DNA from: Bradyrhizobium niftali | Lineage (GTDB): Bacteria; Pseudomonadota; Alphaproteobacteria; Rhizobiales; Xanthobacteraceae | Direction: 5' to 3' | Length of the DNA stretch: 64,000 nt | Assembly: GCF_004571025.1 (NCBI RefSeq) | Contig: NZ_SPQT01000002.1 | Location: 496,001-560,000, forward strand | Shown here: positions 18,339 to 26,655 of the stretch, one piece after another | Layout of the letters: every line of letters starts with the position of its first letter | Numbering within the stretch: position 1 is the stretch's first letter | Notes under the pieces: generated by a model | What the model saw: only the letters and a program-made list of their open reading frames with translations | Database searches by the model: none | Told to the model about the DNA's origin: nothing | Made by a program: the position numbers and the translations under genes

Positions 18339-19595
18339 GTGGAACCAGATTCATCGCACCCACCGCAGGGTTCCTCCGTGAAAGTCCGGTGTTGTATCGT
18401 CGGCGGCGGACCTGCCGGCATGATGCTCGGCTATCTCCTGGGGCGCGCCGGCATCGACGTCGTGGTGCTGGAGAAGCATGCGGACTTCTTTCGCGACTTT
18501 CGCGGCGACACCGTGCATCCCTCGACGCTCCAGGTGATGGACGAGCTCGGCCTGATCGACGGCTTCCTGAAGCTGCCGCATCAGCGCTTGCAGAAGATGG
18601 ACGGCCTGTTCGGCGGTACGCCGGTGCGGATCGCCGATCTGAGCCGGCTGCACACGAAGTACCCGTTCATCGCCTTCATGCCGCAATGGGATTTCCTGAA
18701 CTTCCTGCGCGAGGCCGGCAAGCGCTTCGCCTCGCTCAAGGTGATGATGAACACGGAAGCCGTCGACCTGATCCGTCGCGGCGAGACGATCGCCGGCGTG
18801 CGGGCGACGACGCCGGAGGGACCGATCGACATCGAGGCGGATCTCACCATTGCCTGCGACGGCCGGCATTCGACGGTGCGCGAGCGCGCCGGTTTCGAGG
18901 TCCAGGAAATCGGCGCACCGATGGACGTGCTGTGGTTCCGCGCCGGCCGCAAGGCGGACGAGACGGAAAATGTGTTCGCGCGCGTCGAGCCCGGCAAGAT
19001 GATGATCACCTTCGACCGCGGCGACTACTGGCAATGCGCCTATGTCATCGCCAAGGGGCAGCACGATGCGGTGAAGGCGAGGGGACTGCAGGCGCTGCTC
19101 GACGACGTCGTGCGGATGGCGCCGATCCTCAGAAGCGGCATTGCCGACGTGAAGAGCTTCGACGACGTCAAGCTGCTCACCGTCGCGATCAACCGCCTGG
19201 CGCGCTGGACGCGGCCGGGCCTGCTTCTCATCGGCGACGCCGCGCATGCGATGTCGCCGGTCGGCGGCGTCGGCGTCAATCTCGCCGTGCAGGATGCGGT
19301 CGCGACCGCCAACCTGCTCGCGGACAAGCTTCAGCACGGCTGTCCGTCCGAGGATGAGCTCGACGCCGTGCGCCGCCGGCGCGAGTTCCCGGTGAAGATG
19401 ACGCAAGCCATGCAGGTGACCGTGCAGAACAACATCATCAGCGGCGCCCTGCAGGGCGGCGACCGGCCACTGAAGGTGCCGCTGATCGTGCGCCTGATCA
19501 CCGCGCTGCCATGGCTCCAGGGCATTCCGGCGCGCCTGCTCGCGCTCGGCGTGCGGCCCGAGCACGTACAGTCGAAGGCCGCGCCGGCATCGTAG
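18339..19595 (+). CDS. FAD-dependent monooxygenase, PHBH-like
   Basis: A 418-residue group A flavoprotein. The Rossmann motif VGGGPAGMMLGYLLGRAGID lies near residue 23, the DG motif is in CDGRHSTVRERAGF, and the GD motif is in LIGDAAHAMSPVGGVGVN, which together place it with 2-polyprenylphenol and aromatic ring hydroxylases (FAD_binding_3). RGDTVHPSTLQVMDELGL is a conserved segment of the same group. These enzymes use NAD(P)H and oxygen to hydroxylate an aromatic or phenolic substrate; this one is not identified. A GTG start at 18339 is used. No partner catabolic genes are adjacent. Confidence 0.88.
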   Translation: MEPDSSHPPQGSSVKVRCCIVGGGPAGMMLGYLLGRAGIDVVVLEKHADFFRDFRGDTVHPSTLQVMDELGLIDGFLKLPHQRLQKMDGLFGGTPVRIADLSRLHTKYPFIAFMPQWDFLNFLREAGKRFASLKVMMNTEAVDLIRRGETIAGVRATTPEGPIDIEADLTIACDGRHSTVRERAGFEVQEIGAPMDVLWFRAGRKADETENVFARVEPGKMMITFDRGDYWQCAYVIAKGQHDAVKARGLQALLDDVVRMAPILRSGIADVKSFDDVKLLTVAINRLARWTRPGLLLIGDAAHAMSPVGGVGVNLAVQDAVATANLLADKLQHGCPSEDELDAVRRRREFPVKMTQAMQVTVQNNIISGALQGGDRPLKVPLIVRLITALPWLQGIPARLLALGVRPEHVQSKAAPAS

Positions 19596-19773
19596 CTCGC
19601 AATTCGGTAGGGATAACGTCGTGTTAAATCGCGCGCTGCGCGTTGCGGGCGTGCAACAGCGCAAACGGATTCACGGACAGCAACCTGACAATCCGGCATC
19701 TTAACTCTGTTGATTCAAATTTGAGTAAGACCTGCGTGTGAGCTTGCGCCCATCAAAGGACACGGGGTGTACC

Positions 19774-20547
19774 ATGCGTAATAAATTGATTGCCGCCTTC
19801 GCCTGCACGACCGCTCTGGTTTCGACCGGCGCTGCGTCCGCCGCCGATCTCGGTGCGCGTTACACGAAGGCGCCGGCCTATGCCGAGCCGCTGTTCAACT
19901 GGACCGGTTTCTATGTCGGCGGCCACGTCGGTGGCGCATGGACCAACGAGCAGTTCATCAACACCGGGAACGGTGCGCCGTTCGCGGATCTTTCGCCGGG
20001 CCAAGGCTTCCGTCAGCGCAACTCGGGCGTCATGGGCGGCGCCCAGATCGGCTACAACTGGCAGGCCAACAACTACGTGTTCGGCATGGAAGGCACGATC
20101 TCCGGCCTCGACAACAAGGGCTCGTTCACGAACACCGTGTTTGGTGTCGGCCTCGACGATCAATTCAGCTGGCGCGCCAACGTGCTCGCCACCGTCGTCG
20201 GCCGTGCGGGCTTTGCCGTGCAGAACAACCTGTTCTACTTCAAGGGCGGCTATGCCGGCGTGAACAACCGTCTCTCGGTGGTCGACAACGTTGCGAACCC
20301 GTCCACGGGCTCCGGCGGCCAGACCCATTGGCACAACGGCTGGACCGTCGGTGCCGGCTGGGAATACGGCGTCACCCGCAACTGGATCGTCGGCCTCGAA
20401 TACAACTACGCTGCCTTCGGCAGCCAGACCTATCAGCTCGGCGGCACCTCGGGCAACTATACCTTCGATGCCAAGCCGCGCGACATCCAGTGGGCCGTCG
20501 TGCGCGCGAGCTACAAGTTCGACGCGCCGGTCATCGCGCGCTACTGA
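19774..20547 (+). CDS. Omp31-like outer membrane beta-barrel protein
   Basis: A 257-residue outer membrane protein with a Sec signal peptide of about 22 residues (cut after ASA), then the family linker AADLGARYTKAP and NWTGFYVGGHVGGAW, the usual first strand of Omp25/Omp31-type barrels. The chain alternates polar and hydrophobic residues and ends with VIARY, an aromatic C-terminus recognised by the BAM complex. Expected to be an abundant envelope protein. ATG at 19774 begins the signal peptide; an in-frame GTG at 19738 is rejected. A strong terminator follows at 20593. Confidence 0.93.
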   Translation: MRNKLIAAFACTTALVSTGAASAADLGARYTKAPAYAEPLFNWTGFYVGGHVGGAWTNEQFINTGNGAPFADLSPGQGFRQRNSGVMGGAQIGYNWQANNYVFGMEGTISGLDNKGSFTNTVFGVGLDDQFSWRANVLATVVGRAGFAVQNNLFYFKGGYAGVNNRLSVVDNVANPSTGSGGQTHWHNGWTVGAGWEYGVTRNWIVGLEYNYAAFGSQTYQLGGTSGNYTFDAKPRDIQWAVVRASYKFDAPVIARY

Positions 20548-20592
20548 GCAACGAACGACCAAGCAGCAAAAAGACGATCACCGACAAATTCA

Positions 20593-20623
20593 AAGCCCCG
20601 GCATCGCCGGGGCTTCTTTTTTT
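20593..20623 (+). terminator. intrinsic terminator of the porin gene
   Basis: A GC-rich stem (AAGCCCCGG, loop, CCGGGGCTT) followed on the plus strand by a run of seven T after one C. It lies 45 bases after the porin stop and 20 bases from the convergent SDR stop, so it may serve both strands. Confidence 0.9.
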
Positions 20624-20643
20624 GCGTGCAGCGAGCGCGCGTC

Positions 20644-21414
20644 TCAGGCCATGACCGAGAATCCGCCGTCGACGGGGATCGCGGTGCCCGTGACGAAGTT
20701 CGAGGCGGGCGAGGACAGGAACACCGCGATGCCGGCGAAGTCGTCGATGTCGCCCCAGCGCCCCGCGGGCGTGCGCGCCAGCACGCGCTCGTGCAGTCCC
20801 GACACCTGCTGCCGCGCGCCGCGGGTGAGGTCGGTGTCGATCCAGCCGGGCAGGATGGCGTTGACCTGGATGTTGTCGGGCGCCCAGGCATTGGCGCAGG
20901 CGCGCGTGTACTGCACGATGCCGCCCTTGCTCGCCGCGTAGGCCGTCGCGAAGCTGGCGCCGAAGATCGACATCATCGAGCCGATGTTGATCACCTTGCC
21001 GTTGCCGGACGCCTTCAGCGCCGGATAGGCCAGCTTCGAGCACACGAAGGCGCTGGTGAGGTTGGTGTCGATCACCTTGTTCCACTCGTCGAGCTCGAGC
21101 TCGTGCGGCGGCTTGCGGATGCTCATGCCGGCATTGTTGATGAGGATGTCGATGCGGCCGAACTCCTTGACGACGCGGTCGATCATGGCTGCGACCGCCG
21201 CCTGGTCGGTCACGTCGGTGGTGACGGCGATCGCCTTCACGCCGCGCTGTCCGAGATCGGCGATTGCAGCGGCCGACTTGGTTTCGTTGCGTCCGACAAC
21301 GGCGATATTGGCGCCGGCATCGGCGAGCCCGCGCGCCAGGCCGAGCCCGATGCCGCCATTGCCTCCTGTGACGATCGCGACCTTGCCGCGCAGATCGAAC
21401 CGGCTGGATGTCAT
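20644..21414 (-). CDS. short-chain dehydrogenase/reductase
   Basis: A 256-residue classical SDR. The cofactor motif TGGNGGIGLG is near residue 17, NNAG at LINNAGMSI, the catalytic serine is in NIGSMMSIFG and the Tyr-x3-Lys pair is in AYAASKGG. The C-terminal segment ILPGWIDTDLT and VTGTAIPVDGGFSVMA are standard. The pattern resembles gluconate or 2-deoxy-gluconate dehydrogenases (KduD/IdnO group), but SDR substrate calls from sequence alone are weak. The small membrane protein gene lies 21 bases upstream on the same strand, so the two may be cotranscribed. Confidence 0.88.
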   Translation of the reverse strand: MTSSRFDLRGKVAIVTGGNGGIGLGLARGLADAGANIAVVGRNETKSAAAIADLGQRGVKAIAVTTDVTDQAAVAAMIDRVVKEFGRIDILINNAGMSIRKPPHELELDEWNKVIDTNLTSAFVCSKLAYPALKASGNGKVINIGSMMSIFGASFATAYAASKGGIVQYTRACANAWAPDNIQVNAILPGWIDTDLTRGARQQVSGLHERVLARTPAGRWGDIDDFAGIAVFLSSPASNFVTGTAIPVDGGFSVMA

Positions 21415-21435
21415 GCTTTCACTTCCTGATTTCTT

Positions 21436-21621
21436 CTATTGGTTGCTTTGCCAGATCAGGACCAGCCCGAAGCCGGCCATGGCTGCGCCATAGCCGGCCC
21501 ATTGCAGCTGGTTGACCATGAAGCTCGATCGCGGCCAGGGAACCGTACCCGTGCCCTGTCCGATCCAGAGCAGCCCGACGGCGAGGACAAACAGGCCTGC
21601 GATCAGCAGAAATCTGCGCAT
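21436..21621 (-). CDS. small two-helix membrane protein
   Basis: A 61-residue protein with two hydrophobic helices (about residues 4-22 and 41-57) joined by a loop WPRSSFMVNQ. No known family is recognised. It begins with MRRF, has a good length and hydrophobic pattern for a real inner-membrane miniprotein, and lies just ahead of the SDR gene on the same strand. Confidence 0.6.
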   Translation of the reverse strand: MRRFLLIAGLFVLAVGLLWIGQGTGTVPWPRSSFMVNQLQWAGYGAAMAGFGLVLIWQSNQ

Positions 21622-21761
21622 GCGTTCCTCCCCGTTGGTCTGCTTCGTCGCCGTCCACGGACATGAACGTTTGCCGCAGCCACGAAAACTTCCGGCCAGA
21701 CTAGCCGTAGCTTCGGTCCGGATACAATGGTCGTGGATGCAAGACTGCCGGGAGAGGACGC

Positions 21762-22394
21762 ATGTTCGCGCGCAAGATGATCCTGGGGACCGCGGCTGCG
21801 CTCGTTGCGGCCTATGCCGTCATTCCGCGTCATGCGGATCTGCGGGTGTTCGACCCGGCCGAAATGGCGCGGCTGGAGACCGCGATGTGGCGCGACTATT
21901 ACGACAAGCGCTATGGCGCGCTGTTCTACCATCTCTACGAATCGACGCGGACGCAGTTCGGCTTTTCTCCGCTTCAAAGCCTGCATGTCGCGTTCAGCGC
22001 GGCCGAGGCCGCCAGGACGTTCCAGCCGACGCGGTCGCGCCGGGAGGCCGATGCGGCCCTGCCGGCCCTCGTAGCGTACTACCGCAACTTTGCGCCGGCC
22101 GCGCCTGTGGCATTCGACGTCGAGGAGGCCGCCCGTCTCGAACTCGACTGGTGGCAGGCGCGCCGCGAAGCGGTGGCTCCGCGCGACTATGGCCTCACCA
22201 TCGCGCGCGTGGCCGCGCTGACATACGGCAGGGCCGCCGATGATTCCGGCATCAGACAGTTCGGCATCGCCCGGGCGGAAGCCATGGCGTTTCGCGATGC
22301 GCGGGGTGAGGCGATCACCGATGCCGACTGGATGAGGATCGAGAATCAGCTCGGGGAGGCCTACCGGACGCTCAGGGCAAGCATCGGCCGCTAG
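21762..22394 (+). CDS. hypothetical protein with N-terminal anchor
   Basis: A 210-residue protein with an N-terminal hydrophobic segment (about 4-21) that could be a signal anchor or uncleaved signal peptide, followed by a mostly helical, charged body rich in aromatic residues (WRDYYDKRYGALFYHLYE near residue 43). I do not recognise a family. It stands alone, divergent from the small membrane protein and convergent with the second porin. GGAG ahead of the ATG supports the start. Confidence 0.7.
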   Translation: MFARKMILGTAAALVAAYAVIPRHADLRVFDPAEMARLETAMWRDYYDKRYGALFYHLYESTRTQFGFSPLQSLHVAFSAAEAARTFQPTRSRREADAALPALVAYYRNFAPAAPVAFDVEEAARLELDWWQARREAVAPRDYGLTIARVAALTYGRAADDSGIRQFGIARAEAMAFRDARGEAITDADWMRIENQLGEAYRTLRASIGR

Positions 22395-22416
22395 GGCCCG
22401 AGAGCCTCGCACAACG

Positions 22417-22444
22417 AAAAAGCCCCGGACGATGCCGGGGCTTT
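22417..22444 (-). terminator. intrinsic terminator of the second porin gene
   Basis: A perfect stem AAAGCCCCGG / CCGGGGCTTT with a six-base loop. On the minus strand it ends in a run of T, 23 bases after the porin stop. It may also end the plus-strand gene that stops at 22394. Confidence 0.88.
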
Positions 22445-22466
22445 GACGTCTGAACTTGCGTTCGGA

Positions 22467-23249
22467 TCAGTACTTCGCGACGACCGGGCCGGTCCAGTTG
22501 AAGCGGTAGACCAGCGAGGTCGAAACCGTCTGATTCCAGCTGTTGGCGCGGATGCTGTTGACCAGCGGAACGTTGCCGGCGTCGAGCAGCTCGGTCTGGG
22601 TCTTGGCATTGTAGAAGGCCGAGCGATATTCGGTCTTCATGAACCAGCCGGGCGAGGTGATGCCGAAGATATTCAGGCTGTTCTCGACGCCGCCACCGAC
22701 GAACCAGCCGTTGCGGTTGTAGCTGCCGAGATGAGCGCCGACGGGCACGCCTGCGAGGTTCGTGAAGTTGGTCTGGCCGAAGTGAGCGCCGGAGTAACCG
22801 CCATTGACGTAGGAGAGAACGTTCGGGGCGACCAGCCAGCCGAGACGAACGCCCGCGGCCCAAGAGTCTTCCAGCTTCTGGCTGCCGGTGATTTGGAAGA
22901 GCGGATCCTGAATGGTGGCGCGGATGCTGCCGAACTGACCGTCAGCGAACACACCGGCGACCCAGGTGCTGTTGAACTGCCAGTCGTAGCCGAGACCGAC
23001 GGTGCCGAACCAGCCCGAGCCACCCTGGCGCTGGGTGATCGTCAACGGCGTGCCGGTTACCGTATCAACGACGCTCTGGTCAGCGTTCGAGAGGCCACCG
23101 CCGCCACCACCGAAGATGTAGAAGCCGGTCCAGTTGGCGACGGGCGCCGCCACCGGGGCCTTCACGTAGGGGCGGGCCGCAAGGTCAGCCGCCGAGGCCG
23201 AACCGGTCATCGCCGCAACTGCGGTCAGAGCCAGCAAAATCTTCTTCAT
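22467..23249 (-). CDS. Omp31-like outer membrane beta-barrel protein
   Basis: A 260-residue barrel protein with a signal peptide (MKKILLALTAVAAMTGSASA), the family linker AADLAARPYVKAP, and NWTGFYIFGGGGGG at the first strand. It ends in VVAKY with an aromatic last residue. It is a paralogue of the porin at 19774 but clearly diverged in the loops. The ATG at 23249 is used; an in-frame extension to 23291 only adds residues before the signal peptide. A terminator follows at 22417-22444. It probably has its own promoter in the 380-base gap upstream. Confidence 0.92.
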   Translation of the reverse strand: MKKILLALTAVAAMTGSASAADLAARPYVKAPVAAPVANWTGFYIFGGGGGGLSNADQSVVDTVTGTPLTITQRQGGSGWFGTVGLGYDWQFNSTWVAGVFADGQFGSIRATIQDPLFQITGSQKLEDSWAAGVRLGWLVAPNVLSYVNGGYSGAHFGQTNFTNLAGVPVGAHLGSYNRNGWFVGGGVENSLNIFGITSPGWFMKTEYRSAFYNAKTQTELLDAGNVPLVNSIRANSWNQTVSTSLVYRFNWTGPVVAKY

Positions 23250-23629
23250 GATAAAATCCCCAACCTTGGTCTGTAGCAGGCGCGAGCGCACTGGAGTTCG
23301 TGTCGTCTGATGCCCGGACTATAGCCGGTTCTCGCCGAAATGCTGTTGCCGGGCAGGCACACTCGCCGGAAAACGCCCATCGGCCGGGCCTGGGGGCGAG
23401 GATGTCGGAATTGCAAAAAGATATGCGTTTTCAGATTGTTACGTGAATTTGAAAATCTTCGGTTCGGGTAAGGTTTCGTTAGTGAGCGCAGCTTTGTCCG
23501 AAACGGAGGCAGTCCTGCCTCAGCCCAGGCCCCTGTGAGTCGCTGGCCGAGTCGCGGGCTGGCGTGCGGCGAGTCGCGGCGGCGTGGCGCATCAAGCGCC
23601 GGGACAGGGCGGTATCGTCTCCACCAATG
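23250..23629. other. 380-base gap: porin promoter region
   Basis: Gap between the start of the second porin (minus strand) and the terminator behind parE. The part from 23400 to 23480 is richer in A and T than its surroundings and is a likely promoter area for the porin. No convincing coding frame is seen; a 75-residue frame at 23479-23706 overlaps the terminator and is rejected. Confidence 0.5.
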
Positions 23630-23660
23630 AAAAAGCCCCGGACTTGAGCCGGGGCTTTTT
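23630..23660 (-). terminator. intrinsic terminator of parE
   Basis: A 12-bp perfect stem (AAAAAGCCCCGG and its complement) with a seven-base loop; on the minus strand it ends in a T-run. It begins 17 bases after the parE stop. The A-run on the other side means it can work in both directions. Confidence 0.9.
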
Positions 23661-23677
23661 GACGTGAGCGCACCAGG

Positions 23678-25720
23678 TCAGACGTCCAGCAGATCCTCAT
23701 TGGCAAATTCGGCCTTGTCCGAGATGAACGCGAAGCGCGCCTCGGCCTTGGTTCCCATCAGGCGCTCCACCGAATCCGCCGTGGTGTCGCGGTCGTCGGC
23801 CAGCAGGACCACCTTCAGCATGGTCCGCTTGGCCGGATCCATGGTGGTCTCCTTGAGCTGCGCCGGCATCATCTCGCCGAGGCCTTTGAAGCGGTTCACC
23901 TCGACCTTGGCGTTGGCGTTGAACTCGCTCTTGATCAGCGCCTCCTTGTGCGCGTCGTCGCGGGCGTAGACCGACTTCGAGCCGTGGGTGAGCTTGTAGA
24001 GCGGTGGCACCGCGAGGAAGAGATGGCCCTCGTCGATCAGCCGCGGCATCTGCCGGTAGAAGAAGGTGATCAGCAGCGAAGCGATGTGGGCGCCGTCGAC
24101 GTCGGCGTCGGTCATGATGATGATGCGCTGATAGCGCAGATCCTCTTCGCGATATTGCGCCAGCGTGCCGCAGCCGATCGCCTGCACGAGGTCAGAGAGC
24201 TGGGCGTTCGCCGTCAGCTTGTCCTTGCCGGCCGAGGCGACGTTGAGGATCTTGCCGCGCAGCGGCAGCACGGCCTGGGTCTTGCGATCGCGCGCCTGCT
24301 TGGCGCTGCCGCCGGCCGAGTCGCCCTCGACGATGAAGAGCTCTGAGCCTTCGGTGCCGGCATCGCTGCAGTCGGCGAGCTTGCCGGGCAGGCGGAGTTT
24401 CTTGCCCGCGGTCTTGCGCGCCGTCTCCTTCTCCTGGCGGCGGCGCAGGCGCTCCTCGGCGCGGTCGATCACGAAGTCGAGCAGCTTGTTGGCCTGGTTC
24501 GGATTGCCCGAGAGCCAGTGGTCGAACGGATCCTTCATCGCCTGCTCGACGATGCGCTGCGCTTCCGCCGTGGCGAGGCGATCCTTGGTCTGGCCCTGGA
24601 ATTCAGGCTCGCGCACGAACACCGAGAGCATCACGGCCGCACCGACCATCACGTCTTCCGACGTAATGGACGACGCGCGCTTGCCCTGGCCGACGCGCTC
24701 GGCGTGATCCTTCAGGCCGCGCAGCAGCGCGCTGCGCAGGCCCGATTCATGCGTGCCGCCATCGGGCGTCGGCACCGTGTTGGTGTAGGACGAGAGGAAG
24801 CCGTCGGCATCCGCGGTCCAGGCGACAGCCCATTCGCAGGCGCCATGCGCGCCGTTGCGGCCCGACTTGCCGGAGAAGATATCGGGATGCACCAGCGTGT
24901 CGGCGTGGATCGCGGCGGCGAGATAATCCTTCAACCCGCCGGGGAAGTGGAACGTCGCTTCCGCCGGCACGTCCTCGACGCCCTTGAGCAGCTCGGGCGC
25001 GCAGTTCCAGCGGATCTCGACGCCGCCGAACAGATAGGCCTTGGACCGCGTCATCTTGAACAGGCGCTGCGGCTTGAACGCGGCCTTGGCGCCGAAGATG
25101 TCGGTATCGGGCTTGAAGCGCACGCGCGTGCCGCGGCGGTTGTTGATCTTGCCGAGATCCTCGAGCTTGCCCTTGGGGTGCCCGCGCTCGAACGTCATGC
25201 GGTAGAGTTTCTGGCTGCGCGCGACCTCGACCTCGAGAAGGGAGGAGAGGGCGTTCACCACGGAGATGCCGACGCCGTGCAGGCCGCCCGAGGTCTCGTA
25301 GACCTTGCTGTCGAACTTGCCGCCCGAATGCAGCGTGCACATGATGACTTCGAGCGCCGACTTCTTCGGAAACTTCGGATGCGGATCGATCGGGATGCCG
25401 CGACCGTTGTCGGTGACGGTGAGAAAGCCGTCCGCGCTGAGGTCGACGCCGATGAAGGTCGCGTGCCCGGCCAGCGCCTCGTCCATCGAGTTGTCGATGA
25501 CTTCGGCGAACAGGTGATGCAGCGCCTTCTCGTCGGTTCCGCCGATATACATGCCGGGCCGGCGCCGCACCGGTTCCAGGCCTTCGAGCACCTCGATGTC
25601 CGCCGCGGTGTAGTCGGCTTCCGCGCCGCCCGCGCGTGGCGCCGCCTTGGCAGCGCGGGGCTTGGGCTCGTCGCCACCGAAAAAGTCGTCTTTTGCTTTG
25701 GGCTTCAACTGTTTGGACAT
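23678..25720 (-). CDS. parE: DNA topoisomerase IV subunit B
   Basis: A 680-residue type IIA topoisomerase ATPase subunit, which with ParC decatenates daughter chromosomes. The GHKL ATPase site shows [22 protein letters not shown] and [15 protein letters not shown]; the TOPRIM domain shows [15 protein letters not shown] and the acidic [15 protein letters not shown]. An N-terminal extension of about 40 residues rich in K and A precedes the ATPase domain ([18 protein letters not shown]). Length and the absence of the extra GyrB insertion favour ParE over GyrB. ParC is not in the window. Confidence 0.95.
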   Translation of the reverse strand: MSKQLKPKAKDDFFGGDEPKPRAAKAAPRAGGAEADYTAADIEVLEGLEPVRRRPGMYIGGTDEKALHHLFAEVIDNSMDEALAGHATFIGVDLSADGFLTVTDNGRGIPIDPHPKFPKKSALEVIMCTLHSGGKFDSKVYETSGGLHGVGISVVNALSSLLEVEVARSQKLYRMTFERGHPKGKLEDLGKINNRRGTRVRFKPDTDIFGAKAAFKPQRLFKMTRSKAYLFGGVEIRWNCAPELLKGVEDVPAEATFHFPGGLKDYLAAAIHADTLVHPDIFSGKSGRNGAHGACEWAVAWTADADGFLSSYTNTVPTPDGGTHESGLRSALLRGLKDHAERVGQGKRASSITSEDVMVGAAVMLSVFVREPEFQGQTKDRLATAEAQRIVEQAMKDPFDHWLSGNPNQANKLLDFVIDRAEERLRRRQEKETARKTAGKKLRLPGKLADCSDAGTEGSELFIVEGDSAGGSAKQARDRKTQAVLPLRGKILNVASAGKDKLTANAQLSDLVQAIGCGTLAQYREEDLRYQRIIIMTDADVDGAHIASLLITFFYRQMPRLIDEGHLFLAVPPLYKLTHGSKSVYARDDAHKEALIKSEFNANAKVEVNRFKGLGEMMPAQLKETTMDPAKRTMLKVVLLADDRDTTADSVERLMGTKAEARFAFISDKAEFANEDLLDV

Positions 25721-25993
25721 GAATCTTGATGCGTTTTGAGGGCCGCGCTGGCGGCGAATCGGTTCGGGCGACTATGACACGGCTGGCCCGGAAAGGTCAC
25801 CGCAGGGCCAGCCGGCGCCGGGGTTGGGGGCTAATCCCGGCGATTTTACGCCGCGGGTCGCTCAGTTGCCGGCAATTTGACAGCGAGGTCCACGCTCAGC
25901 CGGACTTTGTGACTTGATGTCACACAAGTCCCTGGCTTACCAGTCTTTTTCACTGAGCAGGACCTTGAGACGGGGCGGGAAGGCTATTCTGGC

Positions 25994-26524
25994 ATGGAGC
26001 AGTTTGCGCACGCACTGACCGACTTCGTGCGCGCGCACGAGGCTTGGGCGGCTCCGATCGTCTTCCTGCTGGCGTTCGGGGAGTCGCTCGCCTTCATCTC
26101 GCTGCTGATCCCGGCCTGGGGCGCACTGGTGGCGATCGGCGCCCTCATCGGGGTGAGCGGCATCAGCTTCTATCCGGTGTGGATTGCCGGCGGCATCGGC
26201 GCGGCGCTCGGCGACTGGGTCTCCTATTGGTTCGGCTACCGCTACAAGGAGAAGGTCGCGCAGATGTGGCCGCTCTCGCGTTACCCGGAACTCCTGCCCA
26301 AGGGCGAGGCCTTCGTGCGCAGCTGGGGCGTACCCAGCATCTTCATCGGCCGGTTCTTCGGCCCGTTGCGCGCCTCCGTGCCGCTCGCCGCGGGCATTTT
26401 CGAGATGCCCTATTGGAGCTTCCAGGTCGCCAATTTCGTCTCGGCGCTGGTCTGGTCGGCGGCGCTGCTGCTGTTCGGCGACGTGATCGCCAAGATCATG
26501 GAATGGATCTGGCGGGTGATCTGA
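25994..26524 (+). CDS. DedA/SNARE-associated family membrane protein
   Basis: A 176-residue inner-membrane protein of the DedA (VTT domain) family. Visible marks are FLLAFGESLAFISLLIPAW near residue 20, GDWVSYWFGYRYKEKV in the middle, and GRFFGPLRASVPLAAGI, which carries the conserved arginines and glycines of the re-entrant loop. Family members are linked to lipid-carrier or phospholipid flipping and to membrane-stress resistance; UptA and PetA are studied members. The specific cargo cannot be told. It stands alone between parE and the transglutaminase-Sel1 gene. Confidence 0.9.
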   Translation: MEQFAHALTDFVRAHEAWAAPIVFLLAFGESLAFISLLIPAWGALVAIGALIGVSGISFYPVWIAGGIGAALGDWVSYWFGYRYKEKVAQMWPLSRYPELLPKGEAFVRSWGVPSIFIGRFFGPLRASVPLAAGIFEMPYWSFQVANFVSALVWSAALLLFGDVIAKIMEWIWRVI

Positions 26525-26655
26525 TTGAGCCTGGTTCGCGACCCATATGGCTCGTCGGAGCCGGAGAAATTTAAAAGTCGTTCATTTTGAGAGTGTCGGT
26601 GGTAATTTTCGCTTGCTAGTTGAGCTGCGGAATTGGCAGGCCGGGCGCTCAACAG